Source: Dasyornis broadbenti
Taxonomy: Eukaryota; Chordata; Aves; Passeriformes; Dasyornithidae
DNA length: 64,000 nt
Reading direction: 5' to 3'
Assembly (NCBI GenBank): GCA_013397935.1
Contig: VZRN01000562.1
Coordinates: forward strand, 182,829 to 246,828
Part shown: piece after piece, positions 1 through 12,935 of the stretch
How the letters are laid out: each line of letters begins with the position of its first letter
Position numbering within the stretch: the first letter of the stretch is position 1
Notes under the pieces: generated by a model
The model's database searches: none
What the model saw: only the letters and a program-made list of their open reading frames with translations
What the model was told of the DNA's origin: nothing
Program-made: the position numbers and the translations under genes

Positions 1-3000
1 AATTCCAGTTGCCTTATTTAAAAGTCTAAGTTTCACACTGGGGTTTTATAAGTATAGCTTTGCCTCAGTGACCTTCCATATTGCAACTTCTCTCTGTGGA
101 TGTTAGCAACATGAACCCAGTTTACATCTCAGGATTATGTTCAAGGGGCACAGTGATTAGATGGGACACCATCAACTTTTCTAGGCTTTCAAACTGCATC
201 ATGGTGGTAAGCAGCAAGAATTTCCCTCCGCTGGCTGAGCATAATGTTCATCAGTGGTTCCCACTTGTTTTTGAGTGGATTTTGGCAGATGACTTTCCAC
301 CTTCACATTTGTCCCATGTACCAGCTGCCTCCCCTTTTCTCTTTTCCCTGAATTATGACTGTGGAGTCCTTCAGGTAAGAAGACACTACATTCATCAATA
401 ACCACAACACAGAGAATGGGAACATTTTACTATGAGAGGAAATAACAATTCCTGACACTGCGCAATGATGTCTGTAAAGGCATTTATTGCCCCTACATCC
501 GATCGAGGGATTCTCACACTGTTTGACTTTTAACTCCTGCCTTGTCAGATTACCCTCCCCCTCCCTTGCATGTAAATTCCTTTCTTTCTCTCTGTCTTCC
601 TGAAGCTTTCTTACTTAGATACATTTTATCCGATACATGTAAAAAAGGGAGGGATCCATGTGTTTAGGAAACCTTTTGTTTGTTTGTTTGGTTGGTTTAA
701 TGTTCTGTGTCAACAAGTCAATATTCACTTCAGTGCTTCATCTATTTTATTTCTCAATTTTCATACTGATATACATGCAGATAAGTATAGTTATATATTA
801 TATATATTCACACAAATGTGTTTGTGTGCATGTTTTCTGTATTATGTATAAATACTATAAGATTACCTACAGATGTACATAAGCTAAGGCTGGTTTTAAA
901 TAGCTTGAACCCTTGAACCTTTCTCTCTAGACAGAACATAGTCTTGGAAAAAGGCCTGTGAACAATGATATAAATTAAAGGAAAGGGGGGAGAGTGAAAT
1001 TAGAAAGATAGCTAAGGAAAAATCCAATTAGTGCTGAGAAGACTAACAGAATTGGAGATCAGAAATTATTTTTCCCTGTGTTTCGATTCCGAGGTCACAT
1101 TCAAAACTCTCCAGAACGCTGATATTCCTTTCACTCCACCCCAACACAAAATCCCCTTGCATTTGCTTAATCGAGGCTACATCATTACGAGCTGCACTGT
1201 TAAGTCTGGCAGTGCAGATAAGAATCTTCCACTGAACACAGATTACCACACGCATGACCGGCAAATCTCCCTGCATGTTTTGCAAGCTCCTTTATTTCAC
1301 TGGGAAGATTTTAAGCACGTTTAAATCTGTGTCACTATGGTTATGTCATGAAGTAATATGCATGATTAGATAGAACACAGACAAAACAATTAAAAATATT
1401 TTTTAAAAGATTCTCTTTCTCATTCAACCTCATCCAGCTTTTAGAAATTAAACATAGGCAGTTAATAGCTCAGTTTAAGAAAACATGCCTTTTCAGATCT
1501 GCAGGCTGAAGCCAGCTAAATGGATTTGTCCTGCTTTACTGACTCTCTCCCCATTTTGCTCCTCCCATTCTGACTCTTTTATAAAACTCATCCAGAAGAT
1601 AGAGGGTAAAAATAAATCTGAGTATTTAATGAAATAAGTGAGCTCCTATGCTGAAAATGTGAGGCACCTGGGAAGTGGGTTGCAAGCAAACACATCATCA
1701 ATTCCAGAATCATCCCTTATAAACACTGTCCATATTCCCTGTCACGTTTCATCATCACTATATGCTACAATTACAAACATTTCAAACACCGGATTCAAAT
1801 AAAACAGCAGAAATCGTGAGTTCTTCTGGTAGTAATACCCTACTTCTAAATTCTGTTACTGACACAGATTGAATACTCTGAAGCAGTTCAAAATCACTCT
1901 TACCCCAAACCACAAGATATCGAAACTAAGGCTTAACCTAACAGGTAAATTGCTTGGCTCCTTTATAAAATCATTTTGTCATTTCCATTTATTTCTCTTT
2001 ATGAAAAATATATAAAATGTTTATGCTCTAAATGTAAACAACTTAAATAAAGTACCCAGAAAAATGGGCCATTAAGTTTTGGCAGATAACTTTCTTTTAC
2101 AGTGCAGCCAAATTGCAAAGTGTTCATGGAAGAAATCTACATGTTACCTTGAAAGAAAAAAAAAATTACCATCAAGCTGGAAAATGGAAAAAACTCTCTT
2201 CTGTTGCATATGTAATTACTGGCTTCTATGCCATATTATTTGGTCGGTGCTTTGCAAGCTTTTCTATTATTTTAGCAAGAAAACCAGCATAAGGGAAGCA
2301 GAAGTAAAAAATCAGTGGTATCCATCTCTGTTTTGAAAAGTGAAATTTGGAAAAGCGACTAAAAAAAACCAGGAGACAATCCTGGCAATGTTATCTTATT
2401 AGTGAGCAAATGATGTGCTTGATAAATTTAATTGGCTGATAGAACTCTTAGTGCTATTACCGAGTGGTTACCAAATTGAAAACATTATGGGTAAACCTAG
2501 GGGAATTAGCAAATAATAGGAAAATATGAATATCAAAGAAAAAGCAGCTTTTGTTTTATTCCAATTTACAACTGTAACAGCTTTGTAAACATCAGGATTC
2601 AGGAATCCTAAAAGACTTTTTTTTAAAATGCTTGTACCTTAAAGAGTGGATTCCATTACTCTATACTACAATTCCTTACTTTTTTCAAACAATTTATAGT
2701 ATTTAATTGTATACAGATACACCCAAGATTTTTTTCCAGACTGCTCAAACATAACAAACAATAGTATTTTATGGCCATTTGAATTATTTATGTTTCCTAA
2801 TGACAAAAACTCACCAGTTTTGATTTTGGTACTGAGGTGCTTGAGAAGTACACAGTAGTGTCATTACCATAATAACTTCTGAAATTAAAACCTGTCTAAA
2901 ACTCTACGGAAAGCTAACATCCAGTTCATTAACCATTCCTGTTAGTTTGTTTTCAATAATGCAAAAATGATTAGAAGTTTAATTTGCTAATCACCTGTGT

Positions 3001-3241
3001 TTTGACTGGCAGTGGATATATAATTCTCTGCAGAAGTCTAAACTAGCCCTTGCAGAAAACAAAATATGCTAATGCTTTATCAAGTCTAATAATATGAATA
3101 AAAAAATCAATCACGCCTAGGTTAATCATTGATGGATCCACAATTAATTTCTCCTTCACTCTATTTAATTTTAGAGACAATGGTGATAATGAGTAAGAGA
3201 AATGGCTATCTGTCTTTGAGAAGTTTTAGTGCTTCACTTAC
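1..3241 (-). other. ZNF521: ZNF521 intron 5 (5' part of the intron; its 3' end lies outside the window)
   Basis: This is non-coding sequence downstream of exon 5 on the transcribed strand. It begins with a strong donor, GTAAGTGAAG read on the minus strand, immediately after base 3242. I looked on the minus strand for the remaining C-terminal fingers of the family (the HECKLC, FKCPVC and YDCTQC fingers) and did not find them, so the last exons lie beyond the left edge. The stretch is AT-rich with a few short TTTG and poly-A tracts. I see no CR1, no RNA gene and no convincing coding sequence; the short open frames lack codon structure or any recognisable motif. Confidence 0.85.
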
Positions 3242-3326
3242 CAATCATGTGGTTTGCAACATGAACTTGGATATCCCACTCATTGTAGAAAACCATCTGA
3301 CATTTGATGCACTGGTAGGTCTTCTT
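3242..3326 (-). CDS. ZNF521: ZNF521 exon 5 (internal coding exon, one C2H2 zinc finger)
   Basis: This 85-bp exon encodes 28 whole codons plus one base, starting KKTYQCIKC and ending VHVANHMI. It holds one complete classical finger: Cys pair CIKC, the aromatic and hydrophobic core residues, and a His-x3-His pair (HVANH). The acceptor reads CCTTGTTTCTTTAG before base 3326. The donor after 3242 reads GTAAGTGAAG, a near-consensus site. Entry is phase 0, matching the end of exon 4, and exit is phase 1. Because 85 is not a multiple of three, skipping this exon would shift the frame of all later fingers. From knowledge of human ZNF521, this finger directly follows the SPMPRISPSQ linker at the end of exon 4, and the same order is seen here. 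The exon is too short and lacks a start codon, so ORF calling alone misses it. Confidence 0.96.
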
Positions 3327-6300
3327 CTAAAGAAACAAGGGTAGATAAAATTTACTGAAACATACAATTGTAATAATTTCATTATAACTCAAAAAATTGA
3401 GTTCACAGTGGTCATTTAAAGCTCTCCAGCAGTGTTTTCATTAAGGCTTAATTATTAATATTAAAAAACAAACAAAAAAAAACCCCACCCTGCAAGTTCT
3501 GTAGTACCTTTCATATGACTTTTCTGAAACTTGGTAGGGATTTTTTTTGTCAGCTTTCTAACACCATGGACAGACCAGTATTGCTAAAACAACGGTATTA
3601 CACTCATGGAAGGCCAAATGGAATGAGGATACATGGGATGTATGTATTGTTGTAAGCCAAACAACACTGAAATCAATGTGAATCCTTCATTTTATACAAA
3701 TGGATTAGATCCACTACTGAACAAGGGAGAAGCCAGAAAAAGAACCAGAAATGAGAAATCTGCTTCCCTCATTTTCAGTGGGGCTCCAGAATCTTCTCTG
3801 CACTACACATTTTAAATGGGCCATCAGGCTGCCATTTTTCAAGGAGGAAAACCTTCCAGCTAGTCTGGACAAACAGTCACTGTATTGGGGCTGTTGCTTC
3901 AATAATATGTATTGGCAAGCCTGTACTAAAACTGGGAAGCCTGACTGGAAACTAGCCAGAGAGCATGCCTTCTGGCCACATTAGATTGGGCTTGACTTAC
4001 TTAAAAATCATGGTGTATACAGCTCAAATTTCATTATAAACTATGAAATAGAGCATTACTCTGCTCTATTCAGTGCACAGAACAAGTTTTTCATTTCTGT
4101 CTTAATGTCTTTCAAAAAAGCTCTGCTCTTACACTTTTCTACAAGGTATATAACTTGTCCAAGACATTTCAACACCCTAAAAATGTAGCTGCATTTTCTC
4201 TCATTATGTTTCTTGATCTGAATTGCCCAGAGAGTTGATATTGGGAAGCACTGTTTTAAAAGTGTAAACCAAAAGGGTATTCAAAGTAAGGTTCTGTTTT
4301 TCCTTCACAGGACTTAAAATCTGCAGTTATCCAGGCATCTAACGAGACAAGTCAGATTCATAAAATTATTCAACTGCATAATTGTAGTATCAAGGACTCA
4401 AGTCCTAAGGTAACAGTCCTGAAGAGCTCAATTGTTGTTTTGAAGATGCAATGAAGTCAAGGTAAGCCCTGAACTGCCACATCAAGGCAGTAACTCAAGA
4501 GACACAGATCTTTCTGTACAGCCACAGGCACCTTGCCTACATCAGCAAAAAGAAGAAAAAAACACAGAAAAACACATATTTTTTAAAGAATGTAAAGTAA
4601 CAGGAAGCTGGCACAGATGTATTAAATTGCCAATTTCACATGTATTAGTTGGGGAAGAAGTAGGGTTCACTGGATAATGTGCATCAAAAATACAGCCTCT
4701 CTTGCATATATTTAACTTGCAAAGAGTTTTATGCAGCTGGTATTATCAATTATATTTTTTAAAAGGTGTTGGCTTTTTTTACCTGACTCCAAACAGTAAT
4801 AAAGACTTGCTGGATTTTTTATTAGCATCTAAATTTAAAAGCCCTGTCCCACACAGATAAAGTGCCCATTTATTAAGTATCTTTCTACTTCAAGCCTGTG
4901 GGCAGGAATATAAAGACTTTTCAAACATATGTTGTTTTGCCTTACCAAGTTAACTGAAAAATTAGAGACTAATCAAAGTCAACTCTGAAATTAAGTGTTC
5001 CTGTGGGCTCCTCTTTACTAATCTCCCATTGCTTCACATATACAGCGGCTATTTTAATTTTCTTGATGACAATAAAATGTGCCGCGTCTCTTCTCAGTGG
5101 AAACAATCATAAGCCGCCTTTGCTGTTTTTCATTTAAATTAACTTTAGTTTTTCAAAATGTAACCAAGTTAAATCATTATGCAGACGACCAAAAATCAAT
5201 GGGCACCCAGAAACCAAATCTGCTTTGACTTAGTGCTACAGATATGATTTGTAAAGTCAGCTGTTTTAAAAGATAAAACACTTTTTCTCTTTTTTCATTC
5301 TTGTGACAATACTAGTAACATAGGTAGAAAATCAGATTCAGTCTAAGGATTTCCTACTATATGCTGGCAAATTTAACCTTACTGCACTACATCTAGCTCT
5401 ATCAAAGACCTCTAAATAATGACAGTCACGATCAACGATTTATTATGCTAAGCTCTTTACAAGATGCTTTTTGATGCTGGCATATAGAACAACAATATTC
5501 CATAAATAACAATCACTCTCCCTTTTTTTAAAACATTGTTTCCCTTTAGAACTAGTTAGAAAATATTTCTTACTCCCTGATGACTGGCACTATGTATTGT
5601 TTATTAGCATACCCCTAGCATTATTCCTGATATGTGACTTTGTTGAAAAACAAAGAAACATAAATGTAATGGCTGGTCTTTTCTCTTGTTAGCAGAGCAT
5701 CGCAGAGTGCATGTCAAGAATTGTTGGCAAAATTATGACTGATGTACATAAAGACAACACATACAAAGGTTGGGGTTTTTTTGAAGTCAAATGCTAAAAA
5801 ATAAAGTGATTTGACAACAACGAAAAATAATAATTTACTAGCACTTACTAGCCTGTTCAAAATGATCTGACACATTTGCAGAATCACACCGAGAGTTTTT
5901 CTTTTTATCATGAAGGGGAAGATAGTTTTTGTGACTGCTGCTTGATCAAGCACTAGTTCTTTTTTGTTTCCAAACACATTCTAAAATGTTGACATCAACT
6001 TTTACTAGATCAACACACACTCATCTCAAAGTGTCTAAACTTGTACACGGTTAAGTTTTTATTTTAAAAGCATACTCAGTAAATTCCATTCACTCCTAGA
6101 TTTTCAAAGTGATCAAACCCAGTCATTTTCACACCATGTTGAACAAAACCCACTTACTTATTTCCATATGTTTCGCATTCTAAGGAAGTCTTTTTCCACT
6201 GCAAGTTACATATTAGTCTCGCAAGCTTTGTCAGAACCACAGGAACTGCCCACAGGAGCTCCTGAGTCCTGATGTGCTTCATGGCTGGTCCCAATTCCCT

Positions 6301-6823
6301 ACTAGGGTGAGATCTGGGGGGACACTCAGCCCTTTCTCACACTGTGTTCCCAGAAAGGGGAAAGTTGCAGCAATAAAACAGAAACGAACCCTGAGGTATT
6401 GCAGCTTCATGCCCCTTGTCTGGATATGGAGGAAAGAAGCCTTGCAGCACTTGTGCAACACACCACAGAAGAAAAATTGGGTTGTGACTCAAGGCATTTG
6501 AATTTCTCTCAAGTGTCTCCAGCCTTTTGCGATGCAAGGTAACTCCACAGAGAAAGAAGCTCAGGGCTGTGACAGCCATCCTTGCCTTGTCCTGCTGCAG
6601 CTGTTTGCAGCAGAGAACTCTTGCTGAGCTCCCTTGCCCCTCTGCTCAAGCCACCAGCCTGTGGAGGACTCAGTAGGACAGGGCAGGCACCCCAGGCCCT
6701 GCTGCTCCAGCTCACAGTCCTGAGCATGTCAGCTCCACACAACGATGCAGGGTGGACAGCTGAGGACACTTACACCCTAACCTGCTTTTCCCAAAGGACA
6801 CCTGTCAGTCTCCTGAGGAGACA

Positions 6824-6849
6824 GAAGAATGACAATATTGTCATTCTTC
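6824..6849. repeat. Perfect 26-nt palindrome (13-bp arms, no spacer)
   Basis: The left arm GAAGAATGACAAT is followed directly by its exact reverse complement ATTGTCATTCTTC. The bases just outside (A at 6823, C at 6850) do not pair. It lies inside intron 4. It could be a fold-back, a trace of an insertion, or an inverted-duplication error. Function unknown. Confidence 0.95.
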
Positions 6850-7090
6850 CCTACAAACACAGAAAGAAGCTGTCACATATTTCCTATAAGAGAGTAATTT
6901 CATATCAGCAAGGGTGGGCCACAGAAGTCTCTTACCAATGTATTTCTGTATGGACTCATACAGTACCAGTTTAGTAACTGGAGAAGACGTCATATGTTCT
7001 AAACTCTGCCGTCTTGCAAAAACTACCAAAGATTTGTTCCAGAGAACAAAGGCACACGGGATTAAGAAAGTGATTTAACTTTTTCCTTTT

Positions 7091-7130
7091 AATTATTATT
7101 ATTATCATCATCATCATAATCACCATTATT
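7091..7130. repeat. ATT/ATC triplet microsatellite
   Basis: Imperfect run of ATT units followed by ATC units and then more ATT-like units. It is simple sequence in intron 4. The minus-strand open frame across it encodes only a run of Ile and Met and is an artefact. Confidence 0.85.
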
Positions 7131-10100
7131 ACCTCATTTTTTAATAAAAACGCTCCAATAATCAAGCCCATAATCCTTCACTGAATCCCCTCCTGTCAAG
7201 AATCTAAGTGCCAATTTGTCTCCTTCATGCTGAGTGTAAATCTGAGGCCCAAGTCATTCCTGGGGCCATTCAAAATCATTGTAGAAGAGTAACTGTTTGG
7301 ACGAATGTCTCACAAGAGCATTGGGTGCCTGTTGCATTCCTGTTTTCATAATCAATTTTAAAGCCTTCCAGCATTCAAAGCTTCTCTGTGACTTCATTTA
7401 AAGAGCTTTAGATTGGGTATACGCATGTGCCTCTCAGACCTTTTGAATAATGAATGTCACCTAGACCTTTAATTATTGTCCCAAATCTCACTATCACTTT
7501 GCAGTTTTCTGAATTTCTTTTCTATAAAGGTACCTAGAGTGTCCATGTCAAGTGAAATGAGACTGCTGCTTTTATAAACAGTCCAGGAATATGAGCTTTC
7601 AACTGGTACTTCAAATTCTGTGCCCAGAATTTTATTTGCTTTGCTTTTATAAATAAAGCAAAATAACTAATAACCACTCTACTACAGGATTTATAGTTGT
7701 ATTCAGAAGTGCTTCAAAAGTATGCAGAAGATACTTCTGTGTAGATTTCTGTGCCCTGTGACTGTCTGAGATACCAGTACATTCTTTTTTTTTCTATTCC
7801 CTAGCCTCATTATATTATTTGAAAATGAACTGCATATGCTACTATTCAGCTCATGCTCCACCTCCTTGTCAAAATCATTCAGTATTTTATCACCTGCCTA
7901 TTTTGTTCTGACATTTCCCCAGTTTTGTACTACCAGGGAATTTCATCACCTTACTACTTATTCTTTATTCCAGACTACTGATATGCTGTGTAAGTTCAAC
8001 AAAATTGGTGCAAATAATGATTCTTAAGGCTTTCCATTATTTACAATCCTCCAAACCAACCTGCTTCAATTCACAAGACTCCTATGCTTTCCATACCCAA
8101 GATCGTGTTTCTTTTCTTTTTTAATCAAAGAAAGTATCTCTCCCTATGCCGTACTTATTCACCCAACAGATTAGTCTTTTGTGCTATACCATTTCAAAAG
8201 CTTTGCTAAAATCCTGGTAAATCATGTTTATAGGCTTCTCTGTCAGCATTTGTGGCTACTCTCTCAAAATACTCTTTATTGAAAATTTTAAGCATGATCT
8301 TCCCTCTGTGAATCTTTGCCCTCTATCCTTCATTAAATCCAAACTTTCTTCTATCACATCTCTGATTAGCCTTCATCTTATGTTCCTCACTGTTTAAATC
8401 AAGCTCACAAACCAGTAACTTCATGCATAATCCTTACATTCTCTGTTAAATGTTTGTTTAGTGGCCTTTTCCCAGGCTGTTGATGCTTTTTCTTAAAGAT
8501 CACAAATTTATCTGCTTAACTTTTCCTTTTATCTTCTGCTCCTTTCACTGAGAATTTTGGAATGGATATTTTTGTAAGTCATTTATTGTATGTTATACTC
8601 CATTATATTACCTCCAATCTGTACTTCATTCTTCTCTTTGGGCGTGATATGGCACTAGCTCCACAGCAAAGCATTTGTTTAACAGTACTGCTTTCCTTGA
8701 TTACATGTACCATTTCTGGATCTCCTGTACCCACGCCCCTTTTAACTGAATACTTATTCCGTATATGGAATAACCAAAATATAATTTATGGCTTCTAATG
8801 CATGGCATCTACAGTCTTAGGCCGACAGGCATCCCTACTTTGTTCTATACTCCTTTCACATCTTTCTTCCATGCCCTACCAAAAATGGTTTTGATGTGTT
8901 ACCCTACCAATAACTTCCTGTTTACACCTAATTACATTATTTGTCCTTGTCACACTACTGAAGGGGACTTCCGAGGCTTTTCCCCCTCAGTTTTAGCACA
9001 GACTGAGTGTATGGATCAATGATACAGCTGAGACAACCTGCTGTTGCCAAAAAAAGTGATACCACACCTCTGAAATCCTCTAATTCCCTTCTCCCATACC
9101 AGTCATTAACTCAGTTTCCCTCGCATAGATCCAGGGTGGAGTTAATTCAACCTTTTGAGCCAACATAACAGTAACCTGACAAGAGAAAGTGAACAATGCC
9201 CAACAAATCATATGAAAAAAACGCATTAAAACATTTGAAACTTTTACCCTAACTACAGCAAAGTGCCAGTCCTAACTTCTAATGCTGCCAGCTGATTTTT
9301 AAACATCATTATATTATTAAGCATTAGCAGTGTGCTTGGCCCTGCATGAGACATGAGAGCAACCATGGTCCTAGCTCTGTCCATTTAGTCATTTTCATCA
9401 GAGTTCAGATTAATTTTGACAGTACCTTAATTGAGGATTTCTTTTCTATCTTCCTGGATGCTTATTTTGTCAACCTTAAGCTCTTAAAAGCTAAGCATAT
9501 GTTAGCCATTTTCACTGCATAGTTATTTATTTATCTTGCTTATGGGGCACTGTCATTTTGCTTTTTTTTTTTTAATTGACTAATTGCTAACTCCTGTAAT
9601 TGCTCACACAACACCCTTCCATTTTTCTGTTCTGTTTTTGTTTAGCAGAGTCCTAAGTAAAACAGGGTCTGAGTATACATACTTAGAGCAAGAATACAAT
9701 CAATCCCATAAGGAAGGCAAAATGAAAAATGAAGAGAAACATTATTTTTTCTCATTTCTTTCACTATGGTTACTTATTGCATTCATACACAAAATATATT
9801 GAGTAAGAAATACAAATGTTTATGTTAGCAGTCCTTTCTTCTCTATTCTGCTTGAATTCATGGTCTACTGTTCTGTCTTTCACCTTTACTCTGGATTCTG
9901 CATTTAATCATGTCTGTCTTCAGTGTCTCTTAGTTACAAACCTTTCCTTCCCCTGGCTGATGAACTGCATTAGCTTGCAATGTCTCACATCCCCACACAG
10001 AAAAAACATATCTTGCCACATTTAAAAACTGCATCTCTTCCCTTTGAGATATCTAATTCTTTAACTCTCTCTAGGTCTTTCAACCTCAGTCCTAAAATAA

Positions 10101-10905
10101 GATATCTGTCAGAAAAATAACTCTAAAACCTGGCAGCATGTGGCTGTATATTTTCTCTCTCTCAATTACTTCATACCAGGCTTACATAGTTTATGAACAC
10201 AAACAGCTTAAAGTAGTGTGAATTTGACTAGGGATCTAAAAAGCAAATACGCTTCTTTCCGTGTTTCTGTCTGAGGGCCTGATCCTGGGTGAGGCTGAGT
10301 CTCTGAGCAGTGCATGTCTATGTGCTGAACAGTGCTCAGGAATTTGGGGCTGACTGTCCAGTGTCAGCAACTGAACCTTCTGTCAGCATCCCGACCCCTT
10401 TCTGTCTCCTTACACTGCACTTAAAATCAAAGGCAAGAGCCAGTGTGAGACCCTCTGAAGCCCTAGAGCTGTTAACCCATCCAGAGACATCCCAACACTC
10501 AGCATCTATATCAGAGCTGCCGTGTGGCTGAGGACATTAAGGAGGAACTATGACCAATACCACACTGATAATTCTGCAGATGATGTGGCATCAAAGCACA
10601 GGCAGTAGAGCTTGAGTTGACAGGTCTGAGACTCAAAAAGTCAATATTCAGAGTAAGCTGATATTTTTTCCTTTCTGAAGTTGTTTTTTTTTTTGCTTTG
10701 TTTTAAAAAAGGCATACTGAGACAGACTGTCATTCAATAAAGCCACTACTTTCTTCACCAACAATCAGCAACAGATGTAGCCCAATAAAATTAATAGTTT
10801 GGAAGTATGCACAAGAGAATACTCTTGTCTCTTTTCTCCATCACAGATTTTGTAAAAGCGCTCTGGATTTTAACAGAAAGGCAAAATCAGGAGCTTTTTA
10901 TATAC

Positions 10906-10920
10906 TTTTTTTTTTTTTTT
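10906..10920. repeat. Poly-T tract (15 nt)
   Basis: Uninterrupted T run in intron 4. It appears as poly-A in the ZNF521 pre-mRNA. No retroelement body is recognisable next to it. Confidence 0.8.
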
Positions 10921-11214
10921 GTAACTTGAGCACTACAACTGCTTTTCTCCCACTCTGTGTAGAATTAATGCTGATTAATTTCACTTTCTGAAGTGTGACT
11001 CAGGACCCTCCCCCTGCCCTTAATTGTCCACTTTCAACTCAAACTGAATTCTGCACTATTACTTACCAAGATAATTTAATCCTACAGAATAGAACTTGTG
11101 CTCAAAAATATGCAACATTAATATTAATGTACAAACAGAAATATATTACTCATACATAATATATATGAAATTAATTTTCATTGAAGTATCAGGAGAAGGA
11201 GTAAACCCCTTAGA

Positions 11215-11275
11215 TCCTTCTCATGCAATTAGCTCTGCACTTGGGGAAGTCAATGGGACTTCACAAATGAAGGCT
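11215..11275. repeat. Old dispersed repeat with GAAGTCAATGGGAC core (candidate)
   Basis: The piece contains CACTTGGGGAAGTCAATGGG. A closely related AAGYCAATGG or AGCCAATGG core occurs near 39.78 kb and 44.41 kb in this window. Cores of this type are, to my recollection, typical of very old repeats shared by birds, crocodilians and turtles. I cannot assign a Repbase family by eye. Confidence 0.3.
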
Positions 11276-12687
11276 TCACACGGTAACACTGGCAAGACTG
11301 GGGTTTTACAAAGGCACTGCAAAATATGCCATTTACAGAGTCCTACAATCATATTGCTGTGATTTTAGTACTACCCTGTACGGATACACTTAGGCCACAT
11401 CATCGTTAACAAATATACTGTTAGCATCCGAGCTGGCACACAGCTGCTGACACTGCAATGACGCTTGACTGTGTGCCCAGTTGAAAAACCTCCGCTGGGG
11501 CAGTGCAGCTGCCCAAGGAAGTGGTGTACCGGCAAAACAAGCACTCTGCTGAGCCACTCTTCAACACTATCCACAATGATTTGTGTCTGTTCTTTTTTTT
11601 CCTATGAAGACATACTTGCTGTCCTCTAAGGGAATTAAAGGAACTTCCCAGAATTGCCTCTGCCCTATTCCATAATCTTTTACTTTCAGATTAATTCTTA
11701 AAATACCAGCAGTTCCTCTTAGGTACATCCTGTAATAATTTACTGTCTTTTTACATGGGGCTTCAGTCTACCATTCCCCTATCTGAGAAAAAAAGATTGG
11801 AGAATTTGCTTCAGAAGCAGAATGCCATACTTCTAGGTTTGAAAGACTTCAACCACTCAACCACCATTGTACAAACTACCAGCTGTGAAGCAGGGAACAT
11901 AAAAGAAATGAGGAACTATGGTTAAGACTGATAGTTTGGGAAAATCACCAGGTGATGCAGACATTCCCTGCCTAGGCCTATGAGAGAAACACCAAGCATC
12001 AGAAAAGGATCAGTTATAAGTTGGCCACTGTCAGTGATGGTTGCAAGGATTCGTGAGCAGACAGCCATATTACTAGAGGCTGGCCCTAAACCTATTCCAG
12101 CCATTAGAGCAGAAAACAAGGGAACTGTTGTAGCAGTGATTAAACAAACACAGAAGGAAATCTGGAAGCTTGGAGTCTCAGATCATTCTTTGTTGGTGAA
12201 CCACCGTGCTTCCTACTGGAAAACGTAGAGAGTTAGAGGTGGCCTTCCAGATATGAAAAGCCATTAAGCGTAACTTTTTAGACAGAATGCCATGCAATAT
12301 CTGAATAATAAGCAAAAAACAGGAAATGTATCCCAGCACAGGACACCAAAACTGGACATATGATCAAAGGGAATAAATAGCTCCCTTCTCTCCTACCTCC
12401 CACCTTTTTTTTGAGTACACAAGCAGCAAGCAACTTTGAAATGGCCGCATTTCTAAGTGGCTGCATTTCTAAGACAGTCTTCAAAGGCATTTCACAGACA
12501 TTAAAAATGACTCCTAAAAGTGCACATTATTATTGGTAGGGCTGTACTGAGATGCTCAGTATCAGGGAAGGCCCTACCCTTTTATTCTCTCTGACTTATG
12601 GAGCCATATACCAGCAACAAAGGTTTAGCCACCAAGGAAGAACAGAGTAACATCAACATACATCTGGTAGATGGGCCCAAAGAATGA

Positions 12688-12935
12688 TAGAAACCACTAG
12701 AACAAAATGGGTGAGGTTGATCTCTGGGGATCCCTCTAGTCCAGTCCCCGTTCAAGAAGGGCCACCTAGAGCCAGACCACGTCCAGATGACTTGTGAGTA
12801 TCTCAAAGGATACACAACCTCTCTGGGTAACCTGTGCCAGGGCTCGGTTGCCCTTGCCATGTTCCCTGATCTTCAGAGGGAACCTCCTGTGTATCCATTT
12901 GTGCCCTCTGCTTCTTGTTGTAAAATGTCACGTGG
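12688..12935 (-). repeat. CR1 LINE 3' fragment, antisense orientation
   Basis: The sequence follows the reverse complement of the avian CR1 3' region. It has a block like GATCTCTGGGGATCCCTCTAG, then CCAGATGACTTGTGAGTATCTCAAAGGAT, then ACAACCTCTCTGGGTAACCTG, then TTTGTGCCCTCTGCTTCTTGT. A worn version of the terminal octamer region (AGAATGATAG) is at the left edge. It is 5'-truncated, as is normal for CR1, and lies in intron 4. The element is inserted in the same direction as ZNF521 transcription. Confidence 0.85.

Noticed and set aside
1..3241. Search for ZNF521 exons 6-8
   Set aside because: None of the remaining C-terminal fingers is encoded here.
6582..6974. 130-aa plus-strand frame
   Set aside because: It runs through the 26-nt palindrome, has low-complexity composition and matches no family I know.
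11980..12228. 82-aa plus-strand frame with somewhat protein-like composition
   Set aside because: No family recognised, no neighbouring coding fragments and no splice signals. Possibly an eroded element, but not supportable.
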